Source: Rossellomorea aquimaris (GTDB lineage: Bacteria > Bacillota > Bacilli > Bacillales > Bacillaceae_B). From it: a stretch of 53,544 bases of DNA. This document shows positions 33,340 through 42,446 of the stretch, one piece after another. Within the stretch, counting starts at the first letter, position 1. The number at the start of each line of letters is the position of its first letter. Location of the stretch: positions 1 through 53,544 of the forward strand of contig NZ_QNRJ01000024.1 of assembly GCF_003315075.1 (NCBI RefSeq). Reading direction: 5' to 3'. The translations under genes and the position numbers were made by a program. The notes beneath the pieces are model-generated. The model was not told the origin of the DNA, made no database searches, and saw only the letters and a list, made by a program, of their open reading frames with translations.

Positions 33340-34614
33340 CTATTTAAATAAACCAGGAAGGAATAGAGTGATTTCAGGGATGAAGGCTACCAGTAAGAGC
33401 ACGACGAGACTCGCTCCTAAGAAGGGCAGCAATGCCTTTGACGTTTTCCCGATGGATACCTTCCCGATACTCGAGGCAACGAATAAGCACACACCGACTG
33501 GGGGGGTGGATAATCCGATGACCAGATTCAGCACCATCATCACGCCGAAATGAACGGGATCCATTCCGACACTGGATGCCACCGGTAACAAGACCGGAAA
33601 TAATATGACCAGCGCTGCGATGGTTTCCATGAATGTCCCTACAAACAACAGCAACAAGTTGATTAAGAGAATGACCACAATCGGATTGTCCGATATACCG
33701 AGGATTCCATCTGCTACAAGAATAGGAATCTGCTCACTCACCAAGATCCATCCGAACAGATTGGCAAATCCGACCAGGAACATGATGGAGGCCGTGCTGA
33801 CCATGGAATCCAGCAGGATCTTAGGAAGATCTTTCAATTTAAGTTCCTTATAGACGAACATCCCGACCACTAACGCATACACGACGGCTACGATTGAAGC
33901 TTCTGTTGGCGTAAAGTAGCCTCCCAGAATCCCAAATAAAATAACAAAGGTCATTAATAATGCCCAGAAAGCACCTGTAAACGATTTAGCGATCACACCG
34001 ATCGGCTGTCGTTCACCCTTCGGATATTTCCGTTTCACCGAAATGACATACGTGACGAGCATCAAACTTAATCCCAGCAGGACACCAGGAACGGCACCGG
34101 CCAAGAACAGATCCCCGATCGATACGCTCGCGAGAGTTCCAACAATGATCATCGGCAATGACGGTGGAATGATTGGACCAACAGTCGATGATGACGAGGT
34201 GACGGCTGCCGAGAAGTCTGCATCATACCCCTCTTTTTTCATCGCCGGGATCATCACGGCCCCTATACTCGCAGTATCTGCGAGGGCTGTACCCGAAATA
34301 CCGGCAAACCCCATGGAAGAGCCTACATTCGCAAGACCCAGTCCCCCTCTGATATGACCGACGAAATTATTCGTAAAGCCGATGATGCGCTCTGTGATCC
34401 CACCTGCATTCATCAAGTTTCCTGCTAAAATGAATCCAGGTATGCACAGCAGTACGAAGGAATTCATGCCTGCAAACATTTTCTGAGGGACGATGGAAAG
34501 AGGGATATCAGCGATAAGCAGATAAATGATGGAAGAGATCCCTAAGCTGAATGCGATGGGCACACTGATAAAGATAAGAATTAAAAATGAAATAAATAAA
34601 ATAGCTGCTAACAT
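33340..34614 (-). CDS. TRAP transporter large membrane subunit (DctM)
   Basis: 424 residues with about twelve to thirteen hydrophobic segments and the DctM motifs PIAFSLGISS, GFILAGNLMNAGGITERI, GGLGLANVGSSMGFAGISGTA and TPPVGVCLF. It forms the ion-coupled channel that takes the sugar acid from DctP. Its start overlaps the dctQ stop (TGATG). Confidence 0.94.
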   Translation of the reverse strand: MLAAILFISFLILIFISVPIAFSLGISSIIYLLIADIPLSIVPQKMFAGMNSFVLLCIPGFILAGNLMNAGGITERIIGFTNNFVGHIRGGLGLANVGSSMGFAGISGTALADTASIGAVMIPAMKKEGYDADFSAAVTSSSSTVGPIIPPSLPMIIVGTLASVSIGDLFLAGAVPGVLLGLSLMLVTYVISVKRKYPKGERQPIGVIAKSFTGAFWALLMTFVILFGILGGYFTPTEASIVAVVYALVVGMFVYKELKLKDLPKILLDSMVSTASIMFLVGFANLFGWILVSEQIPILVADGILGISDNPIVVILLINLLLLFVGTFMETIAALVILFPVLLPVASSVGMDPVHFGVMMVLNLVIGLSTPPVGVCLFVASSIGKVSIGKTSKALLPFLGASLVVLLLVAFIPEITLFLPGLFK

Positions 34615-35090
34615 CAGCTTTCACTCCTTTCTTTCGGACTTATGAATGCGTTCATGACATGCATGATCGCATAGATGGCGATGAACACAAAGGATATAGA
34701 AATACTCGCATGGATAACTGACATATCCACGGCCATTGTCGCTGATGTCTGCCCTTTTCCGACAGAAATGAACGTATATCCATGATAGGCAATGACAAAG
34801 GAAAGAACGACAACGACTAAATAAATGAATGCTTCGTAAATTTCTTGAATTCTTTTAGGCAATAACCCCGTTAAGATATCCACGCTGATGAATTCTTTAT
34901 TCTTCAGTGCAAGCGGTGCACCGAAGGAGATTGCATAGATAAACAGAAATCTCGTGAGTTCTTCTGTCCAAACGGCTGTGTATGGCAAATACCGGGAAAG
35001 GATTTGTATCAGCACCACTATGATGACACCGAGAAACGATAAGATCGTCGCCGCTTCCAGTGATCGTGTAAGGATGTTTGTCCCCTTCAT
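34614..35090 (-). CDS. TRAP transporter small membrane subunit (DctQ)
   Basis: 158 residues with four membrane segments and the family pattern RYLPYTAVWTEELTRFLFIYAISFGAPLALKNKEF. It pairs with DctM. The gene overlaps dctM and follows dctP, separated from it by a hairpin. Confidence 0.92.
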   Translation of the reverse strand: MKGTNILTRSLEAATILSFLGVIIVVLIQILSRYLPYTAVWTEELTRFLFIYAISFGAPLALKNKEFISVDILTGLLPKRIQEIYEAFIYLVVVVLSFVIAYHGYTFISVGKGQTSATMAVDMSVIHASISISFVFIAIYAIMHVMNAFISPKERSES

Positions 35091-35114
35091 TCTCCCTCAC
35101 TCCTTTCTATAAAG

Positions 35115-35140
35115 AAGGCATATGTTTAACATATGCCTTA
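35115..35140 (-). terminator. Intercistronic hairpin between dctP and dctQ
   Basis: A perfect 10-11-bp inverted repeat, TAAGGCATATG and CATATGCCTT, with a short loop, followed only by CTTTAT, so a leaky terminator or an mRNA-stabilising stem. It would let the binding protein be made in excess over the membrane subunits. Confidence 0.65.
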
Positions 35141-35146
35141 CATGGT

Positions 35147-36145
35147 TTATTCCACTGCCAGGATTTCTTCATATAATTTGTACTGTTCCTCAGTCAAGCT
35201 CTCTTTGATCGCCGGCTTCATCACCTCGCGGAAAGCATCCTGATCGACTTCATTGAATTTCATGCCTTCATCTTTCAGCTTCTTCTCATATTCTGTGATC
35301 TCTTTGTCAAAAAGGTCTTTTCCGAATGCTTGAGCTTCCTTGGCCGCTTCTTGAACCGCTTTCTTGTTCTCATCGCTCAATTTTTCAAATTGCTTGTTTC
35401 CAACAAGGATATAAATCCATGAATACACATGCTCTGTTTCATTCACATAGTCTTGCACTTCATATAATCCGCCGCTGTGGATAAGGTCAACAGGATTTTC
35501 CTGACCATCGATCACATTTTGCTGTAAGCCGGTGAATACTTCATTGAAGTCCATGACCTGAGGTTTCGCTCCTGCCGCTTTCCATGCATCAAGGAATAAA
35601 GGAACGTTCGGAACGCGCATGCTGAATCCTTTCAAATCGTCAGGTGAACTGATCGGTTCTTTTGACGTTAAATTACGAGGTGCACGTGTATGGTAATAAA
35701 GAGGTGTCAGACCGACTTTATCTTTGATCTCTTCTTCAATCTCTTTACCGATGTCTCCCTCAACCACTTTTTGAAGGTGGTCTGCATCCCTGAATGCGTA
35801 TGGTACCGCCATCAAGGCAGCTTTCGGTGACCAGTTTGCCATGGTTTCACCTGAAATGACCAGGTCGGCCGTTCCCGCTTTGATGCTGTTGATCGTATCG
35901 GTTTCCCCTCCCAACTGATTACTAGGATAGATTGTGATTTCAATTTGGCCATCCGTCTTTTCTTTGACTAAATCAGCGAACTCCAAAGCTGTTTTATGCC
36001 AGATATGATTCTCATCCGCCAGGTGTCCGAATTTCCATTTTATTTTTTCTTCCCCGCTGCCTGAAGATGATTCCGATCCACAAGCTGAAAGAAGCAGCAT
36101 GATCGCTGTGATCATCGCAACCCATTTGAATTTTTTCATTTTCAT
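35147..36145 (-). CDS. TRAP transporter substrate-binding lipoprotein (DctP)
   Basis: 332 residues. Lipobox LLLSAC with C22, then a DctP domain. Family landmarks: KFGHLADENHIWHKTALEFAD, PSNQLGGETD, GFSMRVPNVPLFLDAWKAAG with the substrate carboxylate-binding Arg, and GQENPVDLI. Its neighbours indicate a sugar acid such as gulonate, mannonate or a hexuronate. First of the three TRAP genes. Confidence 0.94.
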   Translation of the reverse strand: MKMKKFKWVAMITAIMLLLSACGSESSSGSGEEKIKWKFGHLADENHIWHKTALEFADLVKEKTDGQIEITIYPSNQLGGETDTINSIKAGTADLVISGETMANWSPKAALMAVPYAFRDADHLQKVVEGDIGKEIEEEIKDKVGLTPLYYHTRAPRNLTSKEPISSPDDLKGFSMRVPNVPLFLDAWKAAGAKPQVMDFNEVFTGLQQNVIDGQENPVDLIHSGGLYEVQDYVNETEHVYSWIYILVGNKQFEKLSDENKKAVQEAAKEAQAFGKDLFDKEITEYEKKLKDEGMKFNEVDQDAFREVMKPAIKESLTEEQYKLYEEILAVE

Positions 36146-36246
36146 TTCCCCCTTGTTTTTTCATTTCCACCTTGAACATGCGTTAAAGAGTTTGATCTTC
36201 CTGAAGAAAACACCCCTCTCCTCATCACCCCTTTCAAGGTAAATTG

Positions 36247-37263
36247 TCATTCTCCTGATTGCAGATACTGATAAACGGTTTCGGTCATCGGGACCCCTTC
36301 TCTCAGATGTTTCTCTTCCTTTATCTGTTCCGGCTCCCCGGGTACGAGTACCTGATCGAAACCTTCAGCAGGCTTCACCCCATGAAGCTCATCGATCATC
36401 CTGTCCATCGAGCTGAGGAAATCCTCTTTATTTGTAAAAAAAGTAGGATTGATCGCGCAGACATAGTGTCCCAGTTTCCGATGCTGGTTATAGTCGCCAT
36501 ACATTTTCGAAATATGGGGACCAAAGGCTGCGCCAGCTAATAGTCCTGAGAAGATATCCACCACCATGCCGAGTCCATATCCTTTTGGACCTGCAAATGG
36601 GGTTAATGCGCTTACATTATTTGGGTCCGTCGTTGCACTTCCCTGTTCATCTACACCCCAGCCTTCAGGGATGTCCTTCCCTGCTTCCTTTGCGTAAAGG
36701 ATTTTTCCAAGAGCAACATTGCTCGTCGCCATATCCAAAATGATAGGCTTGTGTTTCTTTGCCGGGAATCCATACGCGATCGGATTCGTTCCTAGGAAGG
36801 GCTCCGCTCCTCCAAAGGGGACGACGATCTTATCGGTATGCGTCATAGCGACACCGATCAGTCCTTCTTCAGCAGCCTGCTGGACAAAATAGGATAACGC
36901 TCCACAATGGCTGCTATTTGTGACGGTAATCATTCCGATCCCACTTTGCTTGGCGAGTTTGATCGCCTCTTCCATGGCGTTCTTTGCGACTACATGACCG
37001 AGGCCGTCATCCCCGTTGAAAATTCCTGAACAAGGTCCGGTTTGTTCAAACGAGAACGATGGGTTCTTATTCACTCCCCCTTCATGCAACCTTCTGACAT
37101 AGTGCTCGGTTCTCAGGACCCCGTGGGAACTGACGCCTCGGAGGTCGGCATGAACCAGGACATCGGCAACAACCCCGGCGTGATGTGAATCCAAGCCTGC
37201 CCCAACAAGTTTTGCGGTAGTCAATTGCCGCAGCTCCTCATGTGATACGTTCACTTCCCCCAT
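36247..37263 (-). CDS. Ldh2/MdhB-family NAD(P)-dependent oxidoreductase (YjmC/YiaK-like)
   Basis: 338 residues of the malate/L-lactate dehydrogenase type that does not use a Rossmann fold: [59 protein letters not shown] and [21 protein letters not shown]. Relatives include YjmC of the exu locus and YiaK, the 2,3-diketogulonate reductase, which is also linked to a TRAP transporter in E. coli. It probably reduces a keto sugar acid; the exact substrate is unknown. Confidence 0.88.
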   Translation of the reverse strand: MGEVNVSHEELRQLTTAKLVGAGLDSHHAGVVADVLVHADLRGVSSHGVLRTEHYVRRLHEGGVNKNPSFSFEQTGPCSGIFNGDDGLGHVVAKNAMEEAIKLAKQSGIGMITVTNSSHCGALSYFVQQAAEEGLIGVAMTHTDKIVVPFGGAEPFLGTNPIAYGFPAKKHKPIILDMATSNVALGKILYAKEAGKDIPEGWGVDEQGSATTDPNNVSALTPFAGPKGYGLGMVVDIFSGLLAGAAFGPHISKMYGDYNQHRKLGHYVCAINPTFFTNKEDFLSSMDRMIDELHGVKPAEGFDQVLVPGEPEQIKEEKHLREGVPMTETVYQYLQSGE

Positions 37264-37292
37264 ACTCTCATCTCCATACTAAATTTGGATTA

Positions 37293-37838
37293 TTACTCTA
37301 CATTCGCATGTCTTTGCAACAGTTCGCCGTTATGATCCTTTCCTTCAAGAAGGGCTAGAATGATAGCATCCAGCAGCAGGTGTGCGCTTTGATCGAATTG
37401 GCTACCAAGCGGCTGAATCGTTGCAGGCTCTTCCTTGCGCCGTTGCTTCGTCGCTGCAGGAATTATAAGTGTTGCTTCCGGGAGCAGCCCATGTTGGGTA
37501 GACGCTGTTACTACAAACGTACTAGCACCCACTTCTACCGCTTTCGAAAAATGGTGTAAAAGCGAAGGCGAAGTGCCCGATGCACTGATTCCTATTATGA
37601 GATCCCCTTTGTCGATGCTCGGCGTGATCGTCTCGCCAATGACATACACGTCGTATCCACAGTGCATCAACCTCATCGCAAATGCCTTACCGATCAACCC
37701 GGAACGTCCTTCACCATATAGAAAGATTCGCGTTGCTTCCTGAATCTTCTTGAGCAGCTCATCGGTTTCTTTCTTGTCAACTCCCGCCAACACAAGTGCA
37801 TTCTCATGAAGAATCGTTTCAATCATCCGCTTCATCAT
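37293..37838 (-). CDS. SIS-domain isomerase, HxlB-like (6-phospho-3-hexuloisomerase type)
   Basis: 181 residues, one SIS domain: IFLYGEGRSGLIGKAFAMRLMHCG, then IGISASGTSPSLL for sugar-phosphate binding, and QFDQSAHLLLDAI near the end. Length and motifs match 6-phospho-3-hexuloisomerase (HxlB) of the ribulose-monophosphate route. No hexulose-phosphate synthase gene is adjacent, so a different phosphosugar may be the substrate. GGAG lies eight bases before the ATG pair. Confidence 0.82.
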   Translation of the reverse strand: MMKRMIETILHENALVLAGVDKKETDELLKKIQEATRIFLYGEGRSGLIGKAFAMRLMHCGYDVYVIGETITPSIDKGDLIIGISASGTSPSLLHHFSKAVEVGASTFVVTASTQHGLLPEATLIIPAATKQRRKEEPATIQPLGSQFDQSAHLLLDAIILALLEGKDHNGELLQRHANVE

Positions 37839-37883
37839 CGAGTGAACTCCCCTCCCCTCTCTCCATCTTAGGAATCCAGTGAA

Positions 37884-38834
37884 TCAGCGTTCGATAAATT
37901 CCTTCTCCCCCAGCTGGACCAGTACATCTTCCAGATAAGGAAGTCCCTCATTATCACCGGATACACTGACCACCATGGAACCGATTGTGTTTGCAAACAT
38001 CAATATCTTCTTTAACGGCCATTGCTGCAGGACACCATATAGAAAACCAGTATCGAATCCGTCTCCCGCACCCACTGTGTCGACCACTTTCCTAGCTGTG
38101 ACAGGAGCTGATTGAATGATTTCCCCTTTGTGATAGCCAATCGAACCTTCCTCACCTTTTTTCAGGGCGATATAGGAGATCCCGAGCAGTTTCGACTTTT
38201 CGATGATTTCCTTTTCATTCTTGGTGTCAAACAGGATCTCGGCCTCATCCGTTCCTGTCAGCAGGATATCCACGAATGGAAGGATGTCTGATATCACTTC
38301 CCTCGCCCTCTCTTTGCTCCACAATTTCAATCGGATATTTGGATCGCAGGAAACGAGGACGTCATTCTGTTTCGCCATAGTGATCGCATGCTTGATGATT
38401 GCCACATTTTTTTCATCGATCGCTAGAAATACTCCCGTAATATGTAAAATTCTCGCATTGGCAATATAGGATTCTTCCAAACTATCAGGCGTGAGGGTCA
38501 GTGTAGGAGAATTCAACCGGTAATAAAACGTCCGGCCAGTCCCATCTTCCAGTACTTCTTTGAAATTAACGGAAGTAGGATACCCGTCTACTAGCTTCAG
38601 CTGGGAAGTATCGATTCCTTCCCCCCTCACGAAATGCTGGATATAACGGCCGAATTCATCATTCCCCAATCGGCTGATCCAGCCCGTATCCAACCCCAGC
38701 CGCGCGCATCCGATGGCTACATTTAATTCCGCCCCCCCTACATTCCGTTCAAATGAATGAACGAATCTCATAGGTCCTTTTGATGTCGGATTCATCGTAA
38801 TCATGGCATCTCCAATGGTGATTACATCTTTCAT
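37884..38834 (-). CDS. kdgK: 2-keto-3-deoxygluconate kinase, PfkB family
   Basis: 316 residues from the ATG at 38834 (AGAGGGGG upstream); longer starts run into the regulator gene. PfkB motifs: NVGGAELNVAIGCARLG near the N-terminus and DTVGAGDGFDTGFLYG with the catalytic Asp. It phosphorylates KDG to KDPG for the aldolase. Second gene of the operon, about 29 bases after the regulator. Confidence 0.92.
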   Translation of the reverse strand: MKDVITIGDAMITMNPTSKGPMRFVHSFERNVGGAELNVAIGCARLGLDTGWISRLGNDEFGRYIQHFVRGEGIDTSQLKLVDGYPTSVNFKEVLEDGTGRTFYYRLNSPTLTLTPDSLEESYIANARILHITGVFLAIDEKNVAIIKHAITMAKQNDVLVSCDPNIRLKLWSKERAREVISDILPFVDILLTGTDEAEILFDTKNEKEIIEKSKLLGISYIALKKGEEGSIGYHKGEIIQSAPVTARKVVDTVGAGDGFDTGFLYGVLQQWPLKKILMFANTIGSMVVSVSGDNEGLPYLEDVLVQLGEKEFIER

Positions 38835-38863
38835 GGTGCCATCCCCCTCTTTCTTCCACATTT

Positions 38864-39868
38864 TCAGCAAGACTGCCGAACCACCAGTTTCGGTTGGAAT
38901 CGATATATATGCTTTTCCTCGATAAAATTCGGGTCTTTTATTTTGTTCAATAATAATTCAGCAGCCTTTTTCCCCATTTCGAACGTCGGTTGAGCAATCG
39001 TTGTCAGTTCCGGCGTAAACAAACTCGCAAATGATACATCGTCTATCCCGATCAGTGCCAACTCCTCCGGCACCTGGATATGATTTGTCTTTATATACCT
39101 TAAGATCTCGATCAACGTCAGGTCGTTCCCGGCAATCAATGCCCGAGGCGGTTCATCGGCTGATAGCATTTCATGGAGACCATCCTGTATGAATTCAACT
39201 TCCATTGACTTGATATATTCTTCACGGACAGGAATTTTCTTTTCTCGCAGCGCTCTTCTGAAGCCGTTGATCCTTTCCACACGGGGAGTCACATGTCGAT
39301 GCAAGGAAGTGGTCATGATGCCGATCCGTTCGTATCCCTTTTCAGCAAAGTGATCGACGGCCATTTTAATAGCGTTTTCATTATCAAGCATAATCGATGA
39401 CGTTTCGAGACCCTCCACAATCCGGTCGACAAATACGAGAGGATACTTTTCCTTTATCATCCTTTGATACAACTCTACGTTCCCGCCCGTCGGAAAGATG
39501 ATGAGCCCGTCTACTTGCTTCGCTCTCAGCATCTCGATGTATTCACGTTCCTTTTCAGGATTGTCATCTGCATTACAGACAATGATATGAAACCCCTGCT
39601 CATTGCAAATGTCCTCCACTGCCCTGATCGTCTGAGTTGAAAAGGTGTGTAAAATATTCGCCACTATCACGCCAATGGTAGACGTCGACTTCTGCTTCAA
39701 ACTTCTCGCGACGATATTCGGCTGATAGCCCAACTCCTCGATCGCCATCCTGATGCGCTCCTTCGTTTTCGGTGCCATATAGTCGTAACGCTTATTCATA
39801 TATTGAGAGACGGTGCTTTTTGATACTTCGGCATGCTGTGCCACATCTGAAATCGTTATTCTTTTCAT
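38864..39868 (-). CDS. LacI-family regulator of the sugar-acid operon (KdgR-like)
   Basis: 334 residues. HTH ITISDVAQHAEVSKSTVSQYMN at the N-terminus with the hinge helix ARSLKQKSTSTIGVIVANI, then a periplasmic-binding-like effector domain ending LVVRQSC. It is the first gene of the operon and lies next to three ACTAAATCGGTTTAGT-type operators, so it represses its own operon until a KDG-like inducer binds, as known for KdgR. Confidence 0.92.
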   Translation of the reverse strand: MKRITISDVAQHAEVSKSTVSQYMNKRYDYMAPKTKERIRMAIEELGYQPNIVARSLKQKSTSTIGVIVANILHTFSTQTIRAVEDICNEQGFHIIVCNADDNPEKEREYIEMLRAKQVDGLIIFPTGGNVELYQRMIKEKYPLVFVDRIVEGLETSSIMLDNENAIKMAVDHFAEKGYERIGIMTTSLHRHVTPRVERINGFRRALREKKIPVREEYIKSMEVEFIQDGLHEMLSADEPPRALIAGNDLTLIEILRYIKTNHIQVPEELALIGIDDVSFASLFTPELTTIAQPTFEMGKKAAELLLNKIKDPNFIEEKHIYRFQPKLVVRQSC

Positions 39869-39891
39869 AAGTCCTTCTCCATACCCTTTTT

Positions 39892-39995
39892 ACTAAATCG
39901 GTTTAGTAACAAAGGAAAAAATTTTGTTTGTAATTTTTTTCTTTTCGTTTTCGTATTCTTTAAATGAGTAAATCGGTTTACTAAATCGGTTTAGT
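39892..39995. promoter_or_regulatory. Three LacI-type operators
   Basis: Operator 1 ACTAAATCGGTTTAGT at 39892-39907, operator 2 AGTAAATCGGTTTACT at 39967-39982, operator 3 ACTAAATCGGTTTAGT at 39980-39995. Operators 2 and 3 overlap by three bases and lie just downstream of the predicted -10; operator 1 lies close to the regulator's start. Pairing allows looping between them. Part of the 446-base intergenic region. Confidence 0.85.
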
Positions 39996-40010
39996 TGTTG
40001 ATTGTTTTCA

Positions 40011-40039
40011 ATTATAAGAAAATTGAAAGCGTTTTACAA
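40011..40039 (-). promoter_or_regulatory. Operon promoter with overlapping cre site
   Basis: On the minus strand TTGTAA (40039-40034) and TATAAT (40016-40011) are 17 bases apart. TTGAAAGCGTTTTACA at 40023-40038 fits the CcpA cre consensus and covers the -35 and spacer, predicting carbon catabolite repression. Confidence 0.78.
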
Positions 40040-40323
40040 TAGTTTTTAGAAAATTTATAAAATATTTTTCGAATTAAGGTTTTATAAAGGTAAAGAACGC
40101 AGCGATCATATGATTTTTGATTAGAGTAGTTCACATTTCCCCTTTATAAAAAAGGGTGAATAGATTGCCTGTGCCCCTCTATTTAGCCTACAATCTATTT
40201 CGGACAGTTGTTCATCGGAGTGTCCACCCCGGAAGAGCTACCGGGACAATAGACCTATCCCCACTATCCCACCCTCACAAAATATGGTAAAATAAAGAAA
40301 ATTCCAAATAAAGGGTGAACTCA

Positions 40324-41283
40324 TTGAAAAAATATTGGTTGTTGGCATTTGCCATTCTTTTCACTATTGCCTTAACGGCTTGCTCCGAGGATATTCCGGA
40401 AGCGAAGGAATTTCAGGTGAAGCATAACGGGCAGACCTTAACGGTTATTCCGCTTTATGACAGAATACTAGATTACACATCAGAAGCGAAAGGTAAGAAG
40501 AAATACGAAAGAGAAGATTTGTACCGCGAAAAAGTCGTTCAGCCTTTCCAGGAGATGGCCGAGGAAAAAGGGATTGATATCGGAAGCGATTATTTCGCCT
40601 ATTTTACTGGAATTACGGATATCGATCAATTGGAGAAAAACACCTTAGAATTATTACAGAAGCAGGAAGAGGTTCAAACTTTGGTGGAAGAAGCTTTCAT
40701 GGAATCTGCTGAGCTGTTGCCCGGGAAGGATAAAGCCGTGTTCCTGATGCCGATCAATCCCGACTTCACCTTTCCGATCGAGAAGATGGAAGGGTCGACG
40801 GGTGTCACGTTTACAGAAGACTTTATGCTCCTTCAAACAGACCCTTCCTATGCAAAAAGTGCAGTGAAAAATACGGTGGCTCATGAATATTTTCACTCTG
40901 TGGATATGGAACACCAAACAGGACGCCCCACTGTATTCGACTCCATCATCATGGAAGGAAAAGCAGACTCGTTTACCCGAATTGTTTATCCTGATTACAC
41001 TCCTCCTTGGACCGAGCCCCTGACCACCGCACAAAAAGAGAAGGTCTTCAATGAGTTGAATGGTAAGCTTGATTCGTACGATTTCGAGGAGTACCAGAAC
41101 CTTTTTGCCGGAAACCCGTCAAAAGGAATTCCCCTCTGGTCGAATTATAAGATTGGATTTGAAATCATGCAGGGGTATTTAGCTTCAAACCCTGAAATGA
41201 CTCCAAAAGAATGGGTACTAACGGAAAGCAAAGATACGCTGGAGAACTCTTCGTACAAAGAATTGTTGGCACCGAAGGAATAG
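40324..41283 (+). CDS. Lipoprotein with DUF2268-like metalloprotease motif
   Basis: 319 residues from the TTG at 40324 (AGGGTGA five bases upstream); a GTG nine bases earlier is also possible. The lipobox is ALTAC. The domain has AHEYFHSVDMEH (HExxH-type zinc site) followed by MEGKADSFTR as the third ligand region, as in DUF2268 putative zinc-dependent proteases. It would act on the outer membrane face. An extended -10, TGGTAAAAT, lies upstream. Single gene. Confidence 0.82.
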   Translation: MKKYWLLAFAILFTIALTACSEDIPEAKEFQVKHNGQTLTVIPLYDRILDYTSEAKGKKKYEREDLYREKVVQPFQEMAEEKGIDIGSDYFAYFTGITDIDQLEKNTLELLQKQEEVQTLVEEAFMESAELLPGKDKAVFLMPINPDFTFPIEKMEGSTGVTFTEDFMLLQTDPSYAKSAVKNTVAHEYFHSVDMEHQTGRPTVFDSIIMEGKADSFTRIVYPDYTPPWTEPLTTAQKEKVFNELNGKLDSYDFEEYQNLFAGNPSKGIPLWSNYKIGFEIMQGYLASNPEMTPKEWVLTESKDTLENSSYKELLAPKE

Positions 41284-41292
41284 AAAAATGGT

Positions 41293-41343
41293 GCTGCCCC
41301 CCGGTAGTTAAAGCTTCCCCTTCCTCGGGGGGCAGACACCAAC
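41293..41343. repeat. CCCCCCG/CGGGGGG inverted repeat with GCAGACACC end
   Basis: GGTGCTGCCCCCCG and CGGGGGGCAGACACC flank a 22-base loop right after the lipoprotein stop. It belongs to the loose CAGACACC repeat set and may end transcription. Confidence 0.75.
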
Positions 41344-41346
41344 ATC

Positions 41347-41421
41347 TTAAACCAAAGAATGGCACCAATAAAATGAAATAAAAAGAATAATGGTCAAAAT
41401 AAGTGCTGTTTTTTTAGCCAT
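41347..41421 (-). CDS. Tiny single-span membrane peptide, 24 residues
   Basis: The product starts MAKKTALILTIILFISFYWC: three basic residues or polar ones, then one hydrophobic helix. AAGG is three bases before the ATG, and a better site (GAAGGG) twelve bases before it. It lies upstream of nothing on its strand but downstream of vanY-like by 64 bases, so it could be cotranscribed. Homology cannot be judged. Confidence 0.38.
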   Translation of the reverse strand: MAKKTALILTIILFISFYWCHSLV

Positions 41422-41484
41422 GTGCCTTAATGCCCTTCATTAATTTCGTTAGGTTCATTCCGCATCCTTACCTTCCTTCAAGTT

Positions 41485-42357
41485 TCATGTGTGCTTATCA
41501 GGAAACACTGTCACGATCACACCATCGACATTGTTACCTGAAATCTCATAACGAAGATCTGCCGGCACTTGAATAGTCGTACTTTTCGTAACAGGGTAAT
41601 AAGAAATCTCATATTGTTTCCCATTTACATTAGCAGAAATATTTTTTTCTTCTTTTAGGTATTCCATATATTCTTCTAATACGAAATTCTTTGATTTCAT
41701 AATGGCGCTATGAGGGAAACCAACATAGCGGATGTGCCACGGTTCATATTCAATTCCTGTTATATCCTTTTTATTCTCTGGATAACGTAAAATGAAGCCG
41801 TATTTCCAAGCGTTTTTTTCTATCCACTTTCCTTCTGGTGCATTAGCCATCTTCATTTGAGTGGATCCTACATCAAGGGATAAGCCCAGATTATGTTCAC
41901 TGTAGCCTGCAGGCAACGCATAGTCAGAACCCATATCTTGATAAAGCACACTTTGCTCATCAAAGTCCCGAAAGCCGCTCGTAATGGCGAAATGTTGAAG
42001 AGCATCTTTTTTAGCAGCAGAAACCATCTCTGAGAATGCATGTGCAATATCCTCTGATAAATAAATGTCACTGCCTAACAACACGTAACCTTGCGCCAGT
42101 TCATTGCTTGCAGATAAATTGACAATATCCGATCGAATACTGTCTTGATGAACAGGATATTCACTGTTGACCAAAAGCAGATCTCCTTGATAGATTTGAT
42201 CCTCAGAAATTTCGATTTCTTGGATATCCGCACCCTCTGCGATCCCATTTTGAAATTGATCAAAGTTTTGAATTTTCACTTCTGGTTCAGACAAAGGTCC
42301 CATATAGGCGAAAGTTAAACCTAGGCAGGATAATAATAAAAAGCCCCACTTCTTCAT
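41485..42357 (-). CDS. M15-family D,D-carboxypeptidase, VanY-like
   Basis: 290 residues. N-terminal signal or membrane anchor, then an M15B/VanY catalytic domain with TSGFRDFDEQ, zinc ligands H155 and D162 in SEHNLGLSLDV, and the EPWHIRY block (E205, H208). It removes the terminal D-Ala from peptidoglycan stems. A C-terminal domain of about 60 residues follows. It lies after vanS-like with a direct-repeat motif between, so VanR-like control is likely. No vanHAX genes are nearby, so glycopeptide resistance is not implied. Confidence 0.88.
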   Translation of the reverse strand: MKKWGFLLLSCLGLTFAYMGPLSEPEVKIQNFDQFQNGIAEGADIQEIEISEDQIYQGDLLLVNSEYPVHQDSIRSDIVNLSASNELAQGYVLLGSDIYLSEDIAHAFSEMVSAAKKDALQHFAITSGFRDFDEQSVLYQDMGSDYALPAGYSEHNLGLSLDVGSTQMKMANAPEGKWIEKNAWKYGFILRYPENKKDITGIEYEPWHIRYVGFPHSAIMKSKNFVLEEYMEYLKEEKNISANVNGKQYEISYYPVTKSTTIQVPADLRYEISGNNVDGVIVTVFPDKHT

Positions 42358-42429
42358 TTATTCGTTTCCTCCTTACTCTTGATGCTTATAAGTGTAGGGA
42401 AAACTTTTTAAATAAAGAGTGGGGTAATT

Positions 42430-42446
42430 TTTAAATTTTTCTTAAA
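42430..42446. promoter_or_regulatory. CTTAA-type direct repeat upstream of vanY-like
   Basis: TTTAAATTTTTCTTAAA, with half-sites 11 bp apart, lies 73 bases before the vanY-like start and overlaps the end of vanS-like. The core TTAAATTTTTCTTAA recurs exactly at 44531, upstream of the regulator gene. Confidence 0.6.
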
